A DNA stretch of 64,000 nt from Cavia porcellus (lineage: Eukaryota; Chordata; Mammalia; Rodentia; Caviidae). A model generated the notes under the pieces. The model saw nothing but the letters and a program-made list of their open reading frames with translations. It was not told where the DNA came from and searched no databases. How positions within the stretch are numbered: the first letter of the stretch is position 1; every line of letters begins with the position of its first letter. Both the position numbers and the translations under genes were made by a program. The stretch is from positions 25,626,532 through 25,690,531 of the forward strand of contig NW_026947503.1 of the NCBI RefSeq assembly GCF_034190915.1, given 5' to 3'. This document shows positions 10,600 to 21,888 of this stretch, piece after piece.

Positions 10600-11000
10600 T
10601 GAGTTTTGTCCCTCAACAAATGACCATAAGATTCTTCTATGTTTCAGCTCTGCTCTTGGCTCAGGGGAAACATCCAAATGACAGCACCGGAGCCCCTTCC
10701 TCACAGAGTGCACATTCGAGGGGAAAGAGACAGATAATTGATGCATTTAAAGTCTGTTAGAAGCTAGGCAGTGCTGCGGGAAGTGACCTGCCAGGTAGGG
10801 ATGATGGCAATTGGACAGGTCTCCTAAGAAGGTGACATTTAGAGGTAGGGTGGGACAGCAATAGGGCAGAGGGACAGTGCCTGCAGGCCCCTAAGGGGGC
10901 ACTGTGCCAGAGGCTGCCAAGACCAAGGAGGGGCTGGCTGTGTGACCAGAACAGACGGAGTAAAAGTAGCAGAGACCGCTGGAAAGGCAGTTCGTAGATT
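10600..11000 (+). mobile_element. L2 LINE 3'-end fragment
   Basis: Phrases equivalent to the L2 3' end occur in order: a segment with AGCCCCTTCCTCACAGAGTG, then TCCTAAGAAGGTGACATTTA, then GTGACCAGAACAGACGGAG. It is old and diverged. Confidence 0.6.
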
Positions 11001-11049
11001 TGGGGTTCACTATGAGAGAAACAAGGAAATGAGAACCATGGCATACAAG

Positions 11050-11245
11050 GGCTTTTATTTCCCCCTTGTACTGGGAACTGAACGTGGAGTACTTAACTAC
11101 TGAGCTTCACCTTAGCCCTTTTTTATTTTTTGAGACATAACCTCACAAATTTGCTAAATTGCCCAGGCCAGGTTCAAACTTGCCATCCTTCCACCTTAGC
11201 CTGGGAATGCTGGGATGTAGGCATGTGCCCCTGTGCCCAGTGGGC
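11050..11245 (-). mobile_element. Composite B1+ID SINE
   Basis: In plus-strand order an ID-like reverse monomer (TACTGGGAACTGAACG, then ACTGAGCTTCACCTTAGCCC) precedes a B1-like reverse monomer (AATTGCCCAGGCCAGG, then TGCTGGGATGTAGGCATGTG). The two are joined by a T-rich linker, so the minus-strand element is B1 followed by ID. Confidence 0.85.
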
Positions 11246-11299
11246 AGGACTTTGCGCTGAGAAGTATATAAAGTGGATTAGCACTGCCTTCTAAGAAAA

Positions 11300-11520
11300 G
11301 CCACCAGATTTCTGTGTTGACGTGCCCTTGTGGGAACAAGGGCAGTCTGTGGCCGCTCAGATTCAGGTGACAGACCGTGGAGGTTCCGCTGGACTTTGAG
11401 CAGACAGGTGGAGAGAGGTTGTAGATTGTGCAGACCTTTGAAAGGCAGGGCAGATGCGGTTTGTGGATGGACTGGGTACAGGGAGCATGGGGAGAGTCAA
11501 GCACAGTGAACCTTTTGGAA
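11300..11520 (+). repeat. Possible continuation of L2
   Basis: Text such as GTGCAGACCTTTGAAAGGCA resembles the L2 3' UTR but is too diverged to be sure. Confidence 0.35.
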
Positions 11521-12240
11521 CTTTCAATGATAACAAACAGCCAATTGCAGCACACATGTCAGAGTATGGCAACCACTAGTCCCTCTCCACTCCAGAGGCA
11601 TCTGGCTGGGGCCAGGGAGACGAGTGAGCCTAGCAGGGGCAGTCAGAGGCTGAATTTTTGGAGTTAGCTATAGTACTGTAGATACATGGTAGAATCACCC
11701 TCCTCTTCATGAACCATCAGCACACAAAGAATGCTGGTGGCAAAGTACTGTCTCTGAGAAAGAAATGGGAGCGCTTGCCTTGAGCTGATGGGGGTGGCGC
11801 AGAGCGGGGTTACTCACACTGGAAACTGCAATGCTCCTTGATGTTTTCCTCCCAGACCCTTTGCCCTGCTTAAAAGAATTGTGAAATGTTGCTTCTCTGC
11901 CCTGAAGCTTTGTCTGTAGCCTCCTCTGCCTGCATCCGCCTGGTCAGCCGCTATCTGCAGAGGGTGCTGGGAATTGCTGGGAATTGCTGGAATCTTGTCT
12001 TGGCCAGAGATTCACTCTGACCCCTTCTTGGAGTCTCTGTTGAGAAATTTCATTTCCAAACACAGATCTGATTAGGACAATTCCTATTTGGGAAACCCCA
12101 AGCCCTTTACACAGACAGTCCTGGGATTAGGCTATCTCTTTCACTTCTGCCGACACTTCTGGATGCTTCTGGACATTGACCTTGATTGTTTTGGGCCATC
12201 TTCTCAGTCTGTTTGCCTGCTTTGTGTCCTCACTGTCCCT
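11521..12240. other. Non-coding, no gene recognised
   Basis: There is a short direct duplication GGGAATTGCT near 11970-11988; otherwise nothing is recognised. Confidence 0.4.
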
Positions 12241-12244
12241 GTTA

Positions 12245-12437
12245 CTCTTTCCCCTACCCCTTTGATATGGGTAATTGAACCTGGGGCTTTCACACTGAGC
12301 TTTTCCCTCAGCCCCTTTTACTTTGTATTTTGAGACAGGGTCTCACTAAGTTGCCCAGGCAGGCCTTGAACTTGATATCATCCTGTCTCGGCCTCCTCAG
12401 TGCTAGGATTATAGGTCTGTATACCATGCCTGGCTTG
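12245..12437 (-). mobile_element. Composite B1+ID SINE
   Basis: A reverse ID-like monomer (TATGGGTAATTGAACCTGGG) is followed by a reverse B1-like monomer. The latter contains GAGACAGGGTCTCACTAAGT and CCTCAGTGCTAGGATTATAG. Confidence 0.88.
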
Positions 12438-13000
12438 CCCTTTGCAATATAAATAAACACTTCTGTGGGCTACATTCCTCTCTGCCTCCTCTCGAGCTTG
12501 CATGTCAGAGGGACAGGAGCCATGTTGCCCACTGGCAGCTGAGTCAGGTGGGTCGTGTAGTCCAGAGACATTTGTCCTGTATGGGGAAGCCTCTAATGAG
12601 CTCGCCTGCGTGGTGCACAGTTCCAAACGCTTCTGACCAGTAAGGCCTTCCCAGCCTTGCCCTGGTCCACGTCAGTCTTCTTGCCCAGCCATTGTCTTCT
12701 TTATATCCCTGCTCCTTACACTGCGGAGGCTGAGCTAATTCTGTGTGCTCTCCGCAGCCACTTTGCTCCCAGGGCCCTCAAAGCCCTTGCCGTGCCTCCC
12801 CCTTTGTTCCTTGCCTCTGAAGCCCCCGACTGTGCCTCCTGTCCTCTCTCCACCCAGCACCAAGCACGATAAATTAGTCAAGTGGGTGCTTTCTTGGGTT
12901 CCTGTAGAGAATGAAAGGCTCTTGTGTGCTTCCCTGCATGTGCATGTGCATGCATGTATGCATGTTATATTTTATTTGTGTGTATGTGCTGATCTCTGAA
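12438..13000. other. Non-coding; possible minus-strand L2 remnant at 12630-12870
   Basis: The C/T-rich stretch with GGCCTTCCCAGCCTTGCCC and CACTTTGCTCCCAGG vaguely resembles reverse L2. A short alternating TGCATG tract lies at 12935-12965. Confidence 0.35.
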
Positions 13001-13004
13001 TACT

Positions 13005-13200
13005 TCATACTTACGTAGTTATATACTATATATACTTCATATCTTTTGTATATTTATTGTTAGATACTCTGTACAGTACTTGTATGTACTTTCTATCTTA
13101 TATATTTATTTTTGCATACTTAATAGACTATATATACTTTATCTCTTATCTGCTTATTTCTAGATACTTTATGTTTACCTGTGCTTTGTATTTTTATGTA
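13005..13200. repeat. AT-rich degenerate tandem repeat (period about 52/104 bp)
   Basis: ACTATATATACTTCATATC at about 13025 recurs as ACTATATATACTTTATCTC at about 13130. Each is followed by a TTATTGTTAGATACT or TTATTTCTAGATACT block. A related half-unit lies between them. Confidence 0.7.
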
Positions 13201-13436
13201 TAATTAATATTTGTTTAGTAGAATGGCAAAACTTTACATTTCAAGGGGCTCGGTTCTTAGGTTTAATCTTAATTCTTGTAAAGCCCTGATGTATGTAACA
13301 TAATTAATTATAGGTTTGACCTCAGAAAGTTTAGAAAGGGTTATCTTTTTTAAAAAAAAAGTTTTGTTGTTTTTGTTGTTGTTTTGAGTTTTGTTTTAGG
13401 TTTAGTGTGAGTTTAGGAAAGTTTTGCTTTGCTTTG

Positions 13437-13512
13437 CTTTCTCTGGTATTGGGGATCGTACCCGTGGCCTCCCCTTGTACTAGGCAAGTGCTCCACCAGG
13501 AAGCTAAGGAGG
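13437..13512 (-). mobile_element. ID-like SINE, diverged
   Basis: The plus strand reads TCTGGTATTGGGGATCGTAC, then AGGCAAGTGCTCCACC, the reverse of the ID body. A G/T-rich tract lies to its left at 13350-13436. Confidence 0.75.
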
Positions 13513-15475
13513 GAGGTTTTTAAATACTAGGTAGGTTCAGTTGAACTAATGTGGCATATGTCTTTGAAATATAAACACCCTTGCTGAGTATGTGTTACTA
13601 ACCATTTTTGCCACCATTTTTGTGATGGGAACCAGGACTCTATGCCCAGGGTACTTTGCTTGCAGGCTAAAAGTAGAACCAGCTGGTTTCCTCCCAGGTG
13701 TTTCTCTTGAGTTTCTTTGTCTTGGGTGGTGCTTCTGGAAATGTGATTTTTCTCTGGTTGTTTCAACAATGCTGTTAAGCATGCCTTTGAGTCACTGGAG
13801 AACTAATGTATCCTGTTTGATACTACCCCATTACCCCACACTTAGTGTATTCTGATCAGGTCGTGGGTTTCCAAGATCAGGATTTACAGTAAGATTTAGA
13901 CCTCTGTGTACCCTCCATACCAATATGGAATGAATCATTAGGCTGGGCATTGTGCATTGCTTATCAGAAAGGAAACTGCAATTGATTTTTGAAGTGAACT
14001 TGCCTAAAAATAACCCCCTTGGCCTCATTTCAGAGGCTGGAGTAAGAGAAATTTAGTAATCCTAGATCATTTGGGAATTTAGAGAAGGTGTATTAAAGGA
14101 TCAGAGATTCAGGAAGTCAAGGAATTGTGTAGCAATGAGATGTCCCACACCCAGTGCATAAAGATGTAGACAATATTTTCTACATCATCTCCATGTCCGA
14201 GCGATCCTAACATCCCTAATATGTAAGTAGCTTGATTCCCACAGAAATAGCTCTGTTGATTTTATGAGGTAATGTTGAGAGAAAAAAATTTACCGTCTTA
14301 ATTTTCCCATGTATAGCAACCCCCACAAAATCGAGATTCCTTGAGAATCATGAAAGTCCAGCCCCCTCAGGAAGAGGCAATGCTGAGTTAACCCTGACTC
14401 ACTGTCTCTTTCTTTTCATAGTGAGCCTGACAGCTTGTTTCTTCATCTGATAGTTGTTACCATGATCTTAGGATCTGCCACAGTAAGCAGCATGAAGTAG
14501 GGGGCAGATTAGCTCTTGACTTCCTGGGAGAGCAAATGCAGGAGTATCTGGGGCCCTGAGGAGTGAGCAGTCCTGGGAGCCAGGATGCCTGGCTCTGGAG
14601 GTGGTGGCCAAGGCTCCGCCCATTGGCCAGTGGTCTGGAGCAATGCAGACATCGGGCTCATCTTTCTGAGATAGTCTTTCCCTTAACCTGCCTGTATCAG
14701 AAGCCTTGAACAAGGAGACTGTGCTTCCCAGAGCCCCCCGTCCATCAGCATCAGGCCCAGAGTCCCCAGCCCACCTGGGAGCACTCATGCCACTCACTGG
14801 GAACCTGCCTGACAGATTGTTCAGGGAAACTGAGAGTGGGCTCTTTCTTCTCTGGGCTCTTCAATTTCTTACCCAGCAGCAGTAAGACTGTCTTTGAAAG
14901 TAAAGCCATCTCTGAGTTCATTGCAGAAACCACCACTCGCTTTTGCCAGTGGGCTTCGTTACTGGATTGAATGTTTGCCTGTGCAGTCAGCCCAAGGGTT
15001 AAACCTTTCTCCTGGGCGTGTTTCACCTCACAGCACAGCTCATTTCCTCCTTGCATCAATTTCCATTTCTGTCCTTGGCACAGGGCTTATTATGAATTTG
15101 GCGTTCCACCATCTCTTGCCTTTTATATTTAAAACTTAGAGTAAGGATTAGCAAATGTAATATTTTTAATCCTGCATACTGACTTAGGTACGTAAAATAT
15201 ACAATAGAGAAAGCTCTAAGAGCTTAGCTTTGTTGGCACGGAAGTAGTAAAAGCAGCCTTTTAGAATTTTAATCTGGGGTATATTTTTCCTTCCTCAATT
15301 CCTGTGGCCAGATATTTTTAAGATTTAGGAATGACTTCGGAGAATATATGCGGATTCTAGGATTCATTTTACTGGCTTGAAAAAATATTCCCGTGTCTCT
15401 CATAAAAGTAGCATCTAAGATATTGGTAGCTTTATATATGTTAAGCAATGATCAGTTGTCTAGCTTTATACTCTA
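13513..15475. other. Non-coding, no feature recognised
   Basis: Several 60-110 residue ORFs overlap on both strands, none with family motifs. Likely unique intronic sequence. Confidence 0.4.
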
Positions 15476-15649
15476 GATCTTTTTTCTTTTTTATTAGTAC
15501 AAGTGTGCTGTACATGTGTATGTTCCTTGTGTGGAGTTGATATATATACGTAACACCTTAATCTCTTTTTCATCCCCTTTCCCTTCCCCCCTTTCATCTC
15601 TTGATCCCTTTCCTCTTTGAGAAAGATCTGTCTCTTTGCTTCCTATTAT

Positions 15650-15669
15650 TTCTCTCTCTCTCTCTCTCT
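15650..15669. repeat. (TC)n simple repeat
   Basis: Nine to ten TC dinucleotides adjoining the T tail of the minus-strand ID element, probably grown from its tail. Confidence 0.9.
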
Positions 15670-15753
15670 TTTTTTTTTGGTACCAGGGATCGAACTCATG
15701 ACCACATGCTTGCAAAGCAGGCACTTATGCCACTGAGCTAAATCCCCAGCACC
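15670..15753 (-). mobile_element. ID-type SINE inserted in L1
   Basis: The plus strand reads GGTACCAGGGATCGAACTCA through GAGCTAAATCCCCAGC. CCTATTAT occurs on the left (about 15641) and again just right of the element, a plausible short target duplication. Confidence 0.9.
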
Positions 15754-15960
15754 CTATTATATATTTTGTTTTGCTCTTTCTTTGTACTTTTTGTTTCCTA
15801 TGTAAGAAAAACCATATGCTATTTGGGCTTGTATGTCTGATTTATTTCACTGAACATGATAGTCTTAAGATACAGCCATTTTCCTACAGGTGACTCAATC
15901 TTTATAGCCACAGAAGTACTCTGTTGTATATAGATTTTTTTTTCTTATCAATGTAGAAGG

Positions 15961-16490
15961 TTTTTCATGAACGCAGGCTCAAAACCAGATCCTTGCTGGT
16001 TTAATAGAGTAAAACAAAGATGCCTGGTGAGTCTTAGACACAGCCCTACTTAGTACTTATTTATATTTCCTGTGCCAGTGTGGCCTACCGCCTGGGCTTT
16101 CTGTGATGATGGGAAGGTTCTGTAGAGAGCCACTGGTGCATGCGTCTGTTGAGCACTTGAAGTGTGGCAGGTGTAACCAAGGAGCTGCCTTTTACCTGAA
16201 TCTTGGCTAATCTGGCTAATCACATCTGAATAGCTTCACATGGCTAGTGCCTACCATATTGGACAGTACAATTGCCTGGGACAGTTGTCACCTGAAATGG
16301 TGTAACTGGGCATCAAGAGGTTTTCTGATGATCTCAAGCTTGCATCTGGAGACAGATGAGTCTAGAATTAGACAGAGGTGTGGCACTGGCATCTTTCCAA
16401 TCTATTTGGCTGTGGGTGTGCCAGATCTGAGCTTTGCCAGTAAGGTGGTGGGCAGCCTCAGCTCTGAGAGTGCCAATCCCTTAATGCTAA
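15961..16490. other. Non-coding, no gene recognised
   Basis: The longest ORF (16247-16609, +) has no recognisable domain and runs into L2-like sequence. Confidence 0.4.
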
Positions 16491-16499
16491 AATCCTGGC

Positions 16500-16880
16500 T
16501 GAGACTGGCTCCTGTGGCCCTGAGGGTAAACTCTTTAACACCCTTTATGATCTACCTCTCCCTCATTGCTCATCACTTTCCCCATCACCTTCAACTTCTT
16601 ATGACTTAGAAAGACTTTCAGTTCCAAGAACAGGTGGTGTCCACCTTACCTCTAACCTTTGCAAACACTGTGTCCTCTGGCTGGAATGCCTGGCCCTTGC
16701 CCTCATCTGGCTCACTGCCACACACCCTGAGTTCCTGTCATGAGCCCAATTCCTGTGGCACCTCTGCAGGGTGACCTCTCCCAGGACAGAGGAGTGTACC
16801 TACTGTTGTGCACCTCCAAGCACATCCCTGTTTTAGCCCCTATCTCTCTGCGCTGAAATTGCTTATTTAGCCACAGGTCC
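16500..16880 (-). mobile_element. L2 LINE fragment
   Basis: Read in reverse, the order of CTTTGCAAACACTGTGTCCT, CTGGAATGCCTGGCCCTTGC and CCTGTGGCACCTCTGCAGG matches the 3' region of L2. Confidence 0.65.
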
Positions 16881-16891
16881 CTGCCCCTACA

Positions 16892-17088
16892 CAGAGCTTC
16901 TCAAAGAGTGGTCCCGGGCCCAGCAGCAGTGGCATTTACCTAGAGGCTTGCCAGAAATGAACATTCTCAGGCTCTCGCCCAGAACTCCTGGACCAGAAGT
17001 TCTTGAACTGGGAATGTCTAAAACCTTGCATTTAGCAAGACTCCTAGGGAGGAGGTTCTGAAGCCCAGAAAAGTCTGAGAACCACTTG
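16892..17088 (+). mobile_element. MER5A-like hAT-Charlie MITE
   Basis: The element starts CAGAGCTTCTCAAAGAGTGG and ends CTGAGAACCACTTG, the inverted termini of MER5A. Its length, about 197 bp, fits the family. Decayed 8-bp target duplications are not evident. Confidence 0.88.
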
Positions 17089-17485
17089 GCTCAGCCCTGA
17101 GACCTGGTTCCCATGACGACAGGATTGTGACTTCCTGCATGCTGCCTTGAGCACACAGCCTGATTCAGAGTGGCTCAAGAGCACATCCAGACAGCAAACC
17201 TCAGTGGGCAGCAGTTCCCCCTGGAGATTGTTTAGTGTTGTTATATCACCCTGGGTTTAACATCCTATTCTGAACTGTACTTTTCCTGATACAGACATTT
17301 TATTAATTGTTTTCTTGTGAGTATTTCCTGTCTGCTGTCACAAATATTTTGGGAAGAAAAGAAGGAAAAGACATAGGAAAGCAAGGAAGAAAGGCAAAAA
17401 AAGGATGGAAAGAATTTTTTTAGCAGAAATTAATTTTAATCTTATAATCTCATTCCAGAGGTGATAAAGAACAGTTAAGAACTCA
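17089..17485. other. Non-coding, no feature recognised
   Basis: An A/G-rich stretch occurs at 17345-17425; no gene or clear repeat. Confidence 0.4.
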
Positions 17486-17674
17486 TAAAAATTATTACAG
17501 TAACATATGCATAACATAAAATTGACAATTTTAAGCATTTTCAACTATACAGTTCAATTGGCAAAATGTGTTTATATTGTTGTACACCAGTGTTAGGTAT
17601 TTCTAGTGGTTAGTCATCACCATCAATCTCCAGAATGACTTTATTTTCACAGATTGAAACTTTTTTCATTAAGC

Positions 17675-17805
17675 AGCTCCTCTGGTGGCACATGCCTATA
17701 ATGCTGACCCTTGGGAGGCAGGAGCAGAAGGATTCCTGAGAGTTTAAGGCGGGTCTGGACTATATAGTGAAAACCTATCTCAATTTTAAAAAAAATTAAA
17801 AGCCT
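17675..17805 (+). mobile_element. B1-like SINE
   Basis: GGTGGCACATGCCTATAATG, then CTTGGGAGGCAGGAGCAGAA, then a GGTCTGGACTATATAGTG block and an A-rich tail match the 7SL-derived B1 plan. Confidence 0.85.
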
Positions 17806-17842
17806 CTGAAAATAAATTAATAAATAAAACAGCTCCCCTATC

Positions 17843-17859
17843 CAAAAATGGTTGCCCTA
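17843..17859. repeat. Target-site duplication of L1 insertion (left)
   Basis: CAAAAATGGTTGCCCTA is repeated exactly at 18200-18216. Confidence 0.9.
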
Positions 17860-18199
17860 ACTGTGGGAGTAGTAAAACCCAAAATGTGTAATTGTCATAG
17901 TAAAAAAGAGAGGAAAAGAAAGTGCTCTAAAGGATATAACTGCATGTATATTTAAGCATATAAGATAGATAACCATATTACTGAGTTTTTGTTGGATCAG
18001 AACTGTTTGCAGTCTCAGTGTTTGAATGTCCACTTCATATGCTTTAATTTTGTAACTTGAACAACTATTTCTAAGATGACAATATGTAATCTATTAACTA
18101 GTGACTTCCTACTGTTTATTTTTTTTTGAAATTCTGTATTATTTGTATCCTTTTTCTGTTTTCTTTCTTTTTCTCCTTAAATAAAATTTTAAAAAAAGA
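17860..18199 (+). mobile_element. 5'-truncated L1 3' end, 340 bp
   Basis: The sequence is closely similar to the end of the larger L1 at 25367-26171 (AAAACCCAAAATGTGTAATTG, then GTTTTTGTTGGATCA). It ends in an A-rich tail and lies between perfect 17-bp duplications. Confidence 0.93.
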
Positions 18200-18216
18200 C
18201 AAAAATGGTTGCCCTA
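18200..18216. repeat. Target-site duplication of L1 insertion (right)
   Basis: Exact copy of 17843-17859. Confidence 0.9.
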
Positions 18217-18365
18217 GCACTCTGAGAGACTGAGGGGAGACATCTCAAGTTTAAGCCCAGGCTGGGCAACTTAGCAATTTAACAAGCACCATCACAAAAA
18301 AATAAAAAGGTTGGGATGTAGCCTAGTTCGAAAGTCCTGCGCTCAATCTCCTGTTCTGAAAAGAG
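18215..18365 (+). mobile_element. Composite B1+ID SINE, 5' side disrupted by the L1
   Basis: GCACTCTGAGAGACTGAGGG, then CCCAGGCTGGGCAACTTAGC is the B1-like part. GGTTGGGATGTAGCCTAG through GCGCTCAATCTCC is the ID-like part. The usual B1 start is missing because the L1 at 17860 landed at or near it. Confidence 0.75.
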
Positions 18366-18839
18366 CAAACAAAACCACAAAACAGCTCTCCTGTCCCATT
18401 TAGTCTTCTGTCTCTGTGGGGCTTGGAATACTCGAGAAACCTCCTGGAGGTGGAATCATGCAGTATTTGTTCTTTTGTGACTGGCCTGACTTGATGTAAG
18501 GTTCACCTATATTATGGCATGTATAAAAATTTCCCTTTTAAGATGAAACGAGATTTCATTGTATGTGTATCCCATATTTTGCTTGTCTGTTCGTCACAGA
18601 CATTTGGGTTGCTTATGCTTTTTAGTCAGTATTAATATTGCTTCTATGAACATAGGTGTATAAATATCTGCTGGAACCCCTGCTTTGAATTGTTTTGAGT
18701 ATATAACCAGAAGTAGAATTGCAGGATAAGATAAGTCTATGTTTACTTTTAGGAACTGTCATGGTATTTTCCATAGTAGCTGCACCATTTTATATTCTTA
18801 CCAGAAATAGCAAGACTTTCAACTTTTCCACACCAACAA

Positions 18840-18861
18840 TTGTTTTTTTTTTTTTTTTTTT
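18840..18861. repeat. Poly-T tract
   Basis: A run of about 20 T marks the end of the minus-strand L1 region. Confidence 0.8.
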
Positions 18862-18961
18862 GACAATTGAGTAGTTGAGAGAGAAAAGTTAATTTAAAGA
18901 TAGTGCTGGGCAAAAAGTTTCCAAACTTGCTATTTCTCTGATCAGTGAAAATCTATATACT

Positions 18962-19055
18962 GGGGCTGGGGATTTAGCTCAGCGGCATAAGTGCCTGCCT
19001 TGCAAGCAGGCAGTCGTGAGTTCAATCCCTGGTACCGATAAAAAGGAAAAAGACA

Positions 19056-19082
<27 letters not shown>
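18962..19082 (+). mobile_element. Young ID-type SINE, tailed subfamily, with target duplication
   Basis: A full-length ID head (GGGGCTGGGGATTTAGCTCA, B box GAGTTCAATCC) is followed by GATAAAAAGGAAAAAGAC and a long A run. GAAAATCTATATACT at 18947-18961 is repeated at 19083-19097. The body is almost identical to the copy at 23828, which suggests recent activity. Confidence 0.95.
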
Positions 19083-19087
<5 letters not shown>

Positions 19088-19097
19088 TCTATATACT

Positions 19098-19940
19098 GAG
19101 TACCTGTTGTATGGTAAAATTGCTATATTGAAAGAAATAAAATCAATAGTATTTATTCCAGTTAGTCTCATTTGGTTGTAACAAATTGAAATTTTTAAAT
19201 AATTTTTAAAAAGTGCTTATGAAAACTTAAATTCTGAAATGTTACAACTAGCCAGATAGCCAGATATAGTTTGTAAAAATAGAATTCTCTTCAGAAAGCA
19301 GTTTTTTGATGATTATAGTCTTACAATTCCTGCTAAATAACTAGATAATTATGTAAGCATGTCCTTTTTCTCACTCGGATTCTCATTATTTTTAATCTCT
19401 TGACTTTTGTAGAACCTTCAGATCTTTGAATCAAGACAAGTACTATCCTATCTATCAGTGTCTGGCAGCCATCTCTTTAAAAAATCAGTTTAAGACTAGT
19501 AAGCAACAGAACCTGTGGCTTACCACTTGGAATCACATCACATCATCAGGGAATACTTACTGGTTTGGCAGTTTAACAGAGAAAAGATACCAAGAAAAAA
19601 AAAGTGGCTGTCTGCATTTCTGGTGTTTGGCTGCATGTACCACTCTGCAGTATAAGCACATTTCATCCTAGCTTTAGGATCACAGGCATTCCCAAGAGTA
19701 AGACTTAACCTCAAAGTATATTCTTTATTGAGAGTCACATGTGTTGTTACACATTTGCCAAACTCTATAGAAAGTACAGTACCTAGACTGAATGCAAATG
19801 TGAAGGATGGACTTTGGTTAATGACATTTCAGTTGTAACAAATGTCCTGCACTAATGCAAAGTGTTGATGGCAGGGGACACTGAGGCAGGGGACACTGAG
19901 GCGGGGGGCTGAGGAGCATAGAAAATTCTCTGTACTTCCT
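19098..19940. other. Non-coding, no feature recognised
   Basis: A GGGGACACTGAGGC direct repeat of about 17 bp lies at 19873-19905. Otherwise AT-rich unique sequence. Confidence 0.4.
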
Positions 19941-19944
19941 GGCC

Positions 19945-20150
19945 ATTATTTTTTTTCTGGTACTGGGGATTGAGCCCAGGGGCACTGTACCGCTGAGCTA
20001 TATTCTTAATCCTTTTATTTATTTTTTTTTTATTTTGAGACAGAGTCTCACTAGGTTGCCCATGTGGCTTGTAACTTGCTGTCCTCCTGCCCCAGGGTCT
20101 CAGTAAGCTAGGTTCACAGATGTGACCCACTCTGCTTGGCTCTTACTCAA
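19945..20150 (-). mobile_element. Composite B1+ID SINE
   Basis: A reverse ID monomer (TGGTACTGGGGATTGAGCCC, then GCTGAGCTATATTC), a T-rich linker, and a reverse B1 monomer (GAGACAGAGTCTCACTAGGT). Confidence 0.9.
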
Positions 20151-21127
20151 ATTTTTTATAAATCCAAAACTATCCAAAAAATGTGTTAATCTAGCAACAA
20201 AAAGCAAAAAAGGAAACAAAGAAAGAAAGGTAAAGTAAAATGAAACAAAACCTTAGACTCATGCAATTAGGAAATTGAGGGCCAGAAGGACTTCAGATGT
20301 GTTCTAGAGAAGTATGAGGAACAGACTTGAGTCTACTGTGGTTAAGTCACATTTGAAAACCTCTGATCCAATCAAGAACCCAGATGACCAATGATAACCG
20401 GAGCCCAGCTCTCAGTGTGCTCTGCCGCAGGTCGTAGGCCAGGGGGGTGATGCCACACTAGAGTATGGTCCCTCCCCACACTCTGCCCTGGAGCTTCAAA
20501 GTCCACTGCATTTAGGTCTACAAGTTCCCTGGTGCTCACACTGCACCAGTCCCTACCCCAGACCCACATGATTCCACATGCCTCTTTGGCCAGACTGGTC
20601 TCTGACTTTCTCTTAGTCTAAGAAATCCTTTCTCAGCAGGCTGCAACAGGAAAGCACTGCTGTGACAGTGAAGATAGTTTTATGATTTCTTCCATTTTTA
20701 GCAACAAAGGTGTCCAGTGACTGCTCTGTCCAGAACTTGCTATTCTAGTTAGACGCACTGGTCATTTTAAATTGCTTCCTCTAGAACACATTAGAATCCA
20801 CTAAATATAGATTTCGAGTATATAAATTACATCTATTTTTTCAAATTATATTTCACTTTTTTAGAAACAATTTTTGAACTTTCTGAGTTCTGATTTTATA
20901 GCACAGAAGACTAGTGAACCAATGAGAGGCCATGGGAGAGTCATATTTCCTTGCTTTAGAACACACTGGGATGCTTGATCTAGATGATCTTAAAAAAGAA
21001 AAATAGGTTAATATTCTTCCCCATTTTCATATTTCCAGAACTATTTAAAATATTGAGTTTTATAAATTCGAATGAGTTTCAAAAAACACACAAGGACATT
21101 TTCAATTTACTGTTCCAGAAAGATGAT
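20151..21127. other. Non-coding, no feature recognised
   Basis: No splice-flanked ORF or known repeat is visible. Confidence 0.4.
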
Positions 21128-21242
21128 TATGCCTGGTATGGTGGCACACACCTATAATCCCAGCACATAGACTAAGACAGGACCATCACTGAGAGTTCAA
21201 GGCCAGCCTGAACTACATAGCAAAATGTTGTCTGGGGAGGGG
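21128..21242 (+). mobile_element. B1-like SINE
   Basis: TGGTATGGTGGCACACACCT, then AATCCCAGCACATAGACT, then GTTCAAGGCCAGCCTGAACT match the Alu/B1 head. The A-rich tail is short and ends in (TA)n. Confidence 0.92.
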
Positions 21243-21888
21243 AAAAATATATATATATAATTTTGTGATAAGCAATATTTTCCATTTTAGATTTTTAATA
21301 TGGTAAAAATATTATATTATTAGCAAGTAACAATTTTACACCCAACATTTACACTTCCTATTAAGTTTAAGAAATATTTATGAGGACTCCAGTGCACTTC
21401 TATTGAGGAAGGTATAGAAACCAAGCAGAGGGTATAGACAACCGTATTTTCTTGTAGGAAGCAGGCGGGCAAAGTGAAGCTCCACAGTGTCTGTTACTCT
21501 TGGGCAAGCCACTGGCTTGTGTTTCCCTCAAGGAAGACCAGCGTTCAGTTTGAGTAAGGCGAAGGACGAAAGGCAAAGTGGAAAACAGACTGGTCATGTG
21601 AAGGAACCTTCAAGTGACTCTGGAGCTGACAGCCCTGTTCTCAGGATCTTAGGATCAGAACTTTTGCCTCTACCAATCTGAGGACAGGTACTGAGACAGA
21701 AGTCACTCAGATATCTCATCAGTCCAAGCATTATCCTAGAGCACCTGTATGTATGAAAATGTATGAAATGCCAATCCCTTAAGATGCGGCTAATGATGTT
21801 ATGATTACACTTAATTAATCTGTGGCTTTCCTCCACTTAGAGGACTCTAAGTAGAGTCTCTACTGTAGAGATACAGAATGGTCCAGGC
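21243..21888. other. Non-coding, no feature recognised
   Basis: AT-rich at the left end; overlapping short ORFs without features. Confidence 0.4.

Larger units (their letters stand above)
15480..15960 (-). mobile_element. L1 LINE 3'-region fragment, interrupted by an ID SINE
   Basis: The right part reads TCTGATTTATTTCACTGAAC, the reverse of the L1 phrase also seen in the plus-strand L1 near 30470 (AAGTGAAATAAACTCACA). The left part resembles 60000-60170. The ID element at 15670 splits it. Confidence 0.65.
17490..18840 (-). mobile_element. Old L1 (L1M-like) 3' region, broken by younger insertions
   Basis: 17500-17670 (GTTGTACACCAGTGTTAGG, then CATCAATCTCCAGAATGAC) and 18425-18840 both read as reverse L1. 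The latter contains TTTCCATAGTAGCTGCACCA and CATTTTATATTCTTACCA. A B1, an L1 3' end and a composite SINE have landed between or within them. Confidence 0.75.

Noticed and set aside
18962..19035. tRNA-like gene with A and B boxes
   Set aside because: The same body is repeated many times, with A tails and target duplications, so it is an ID SINE and not a tRNA gene.
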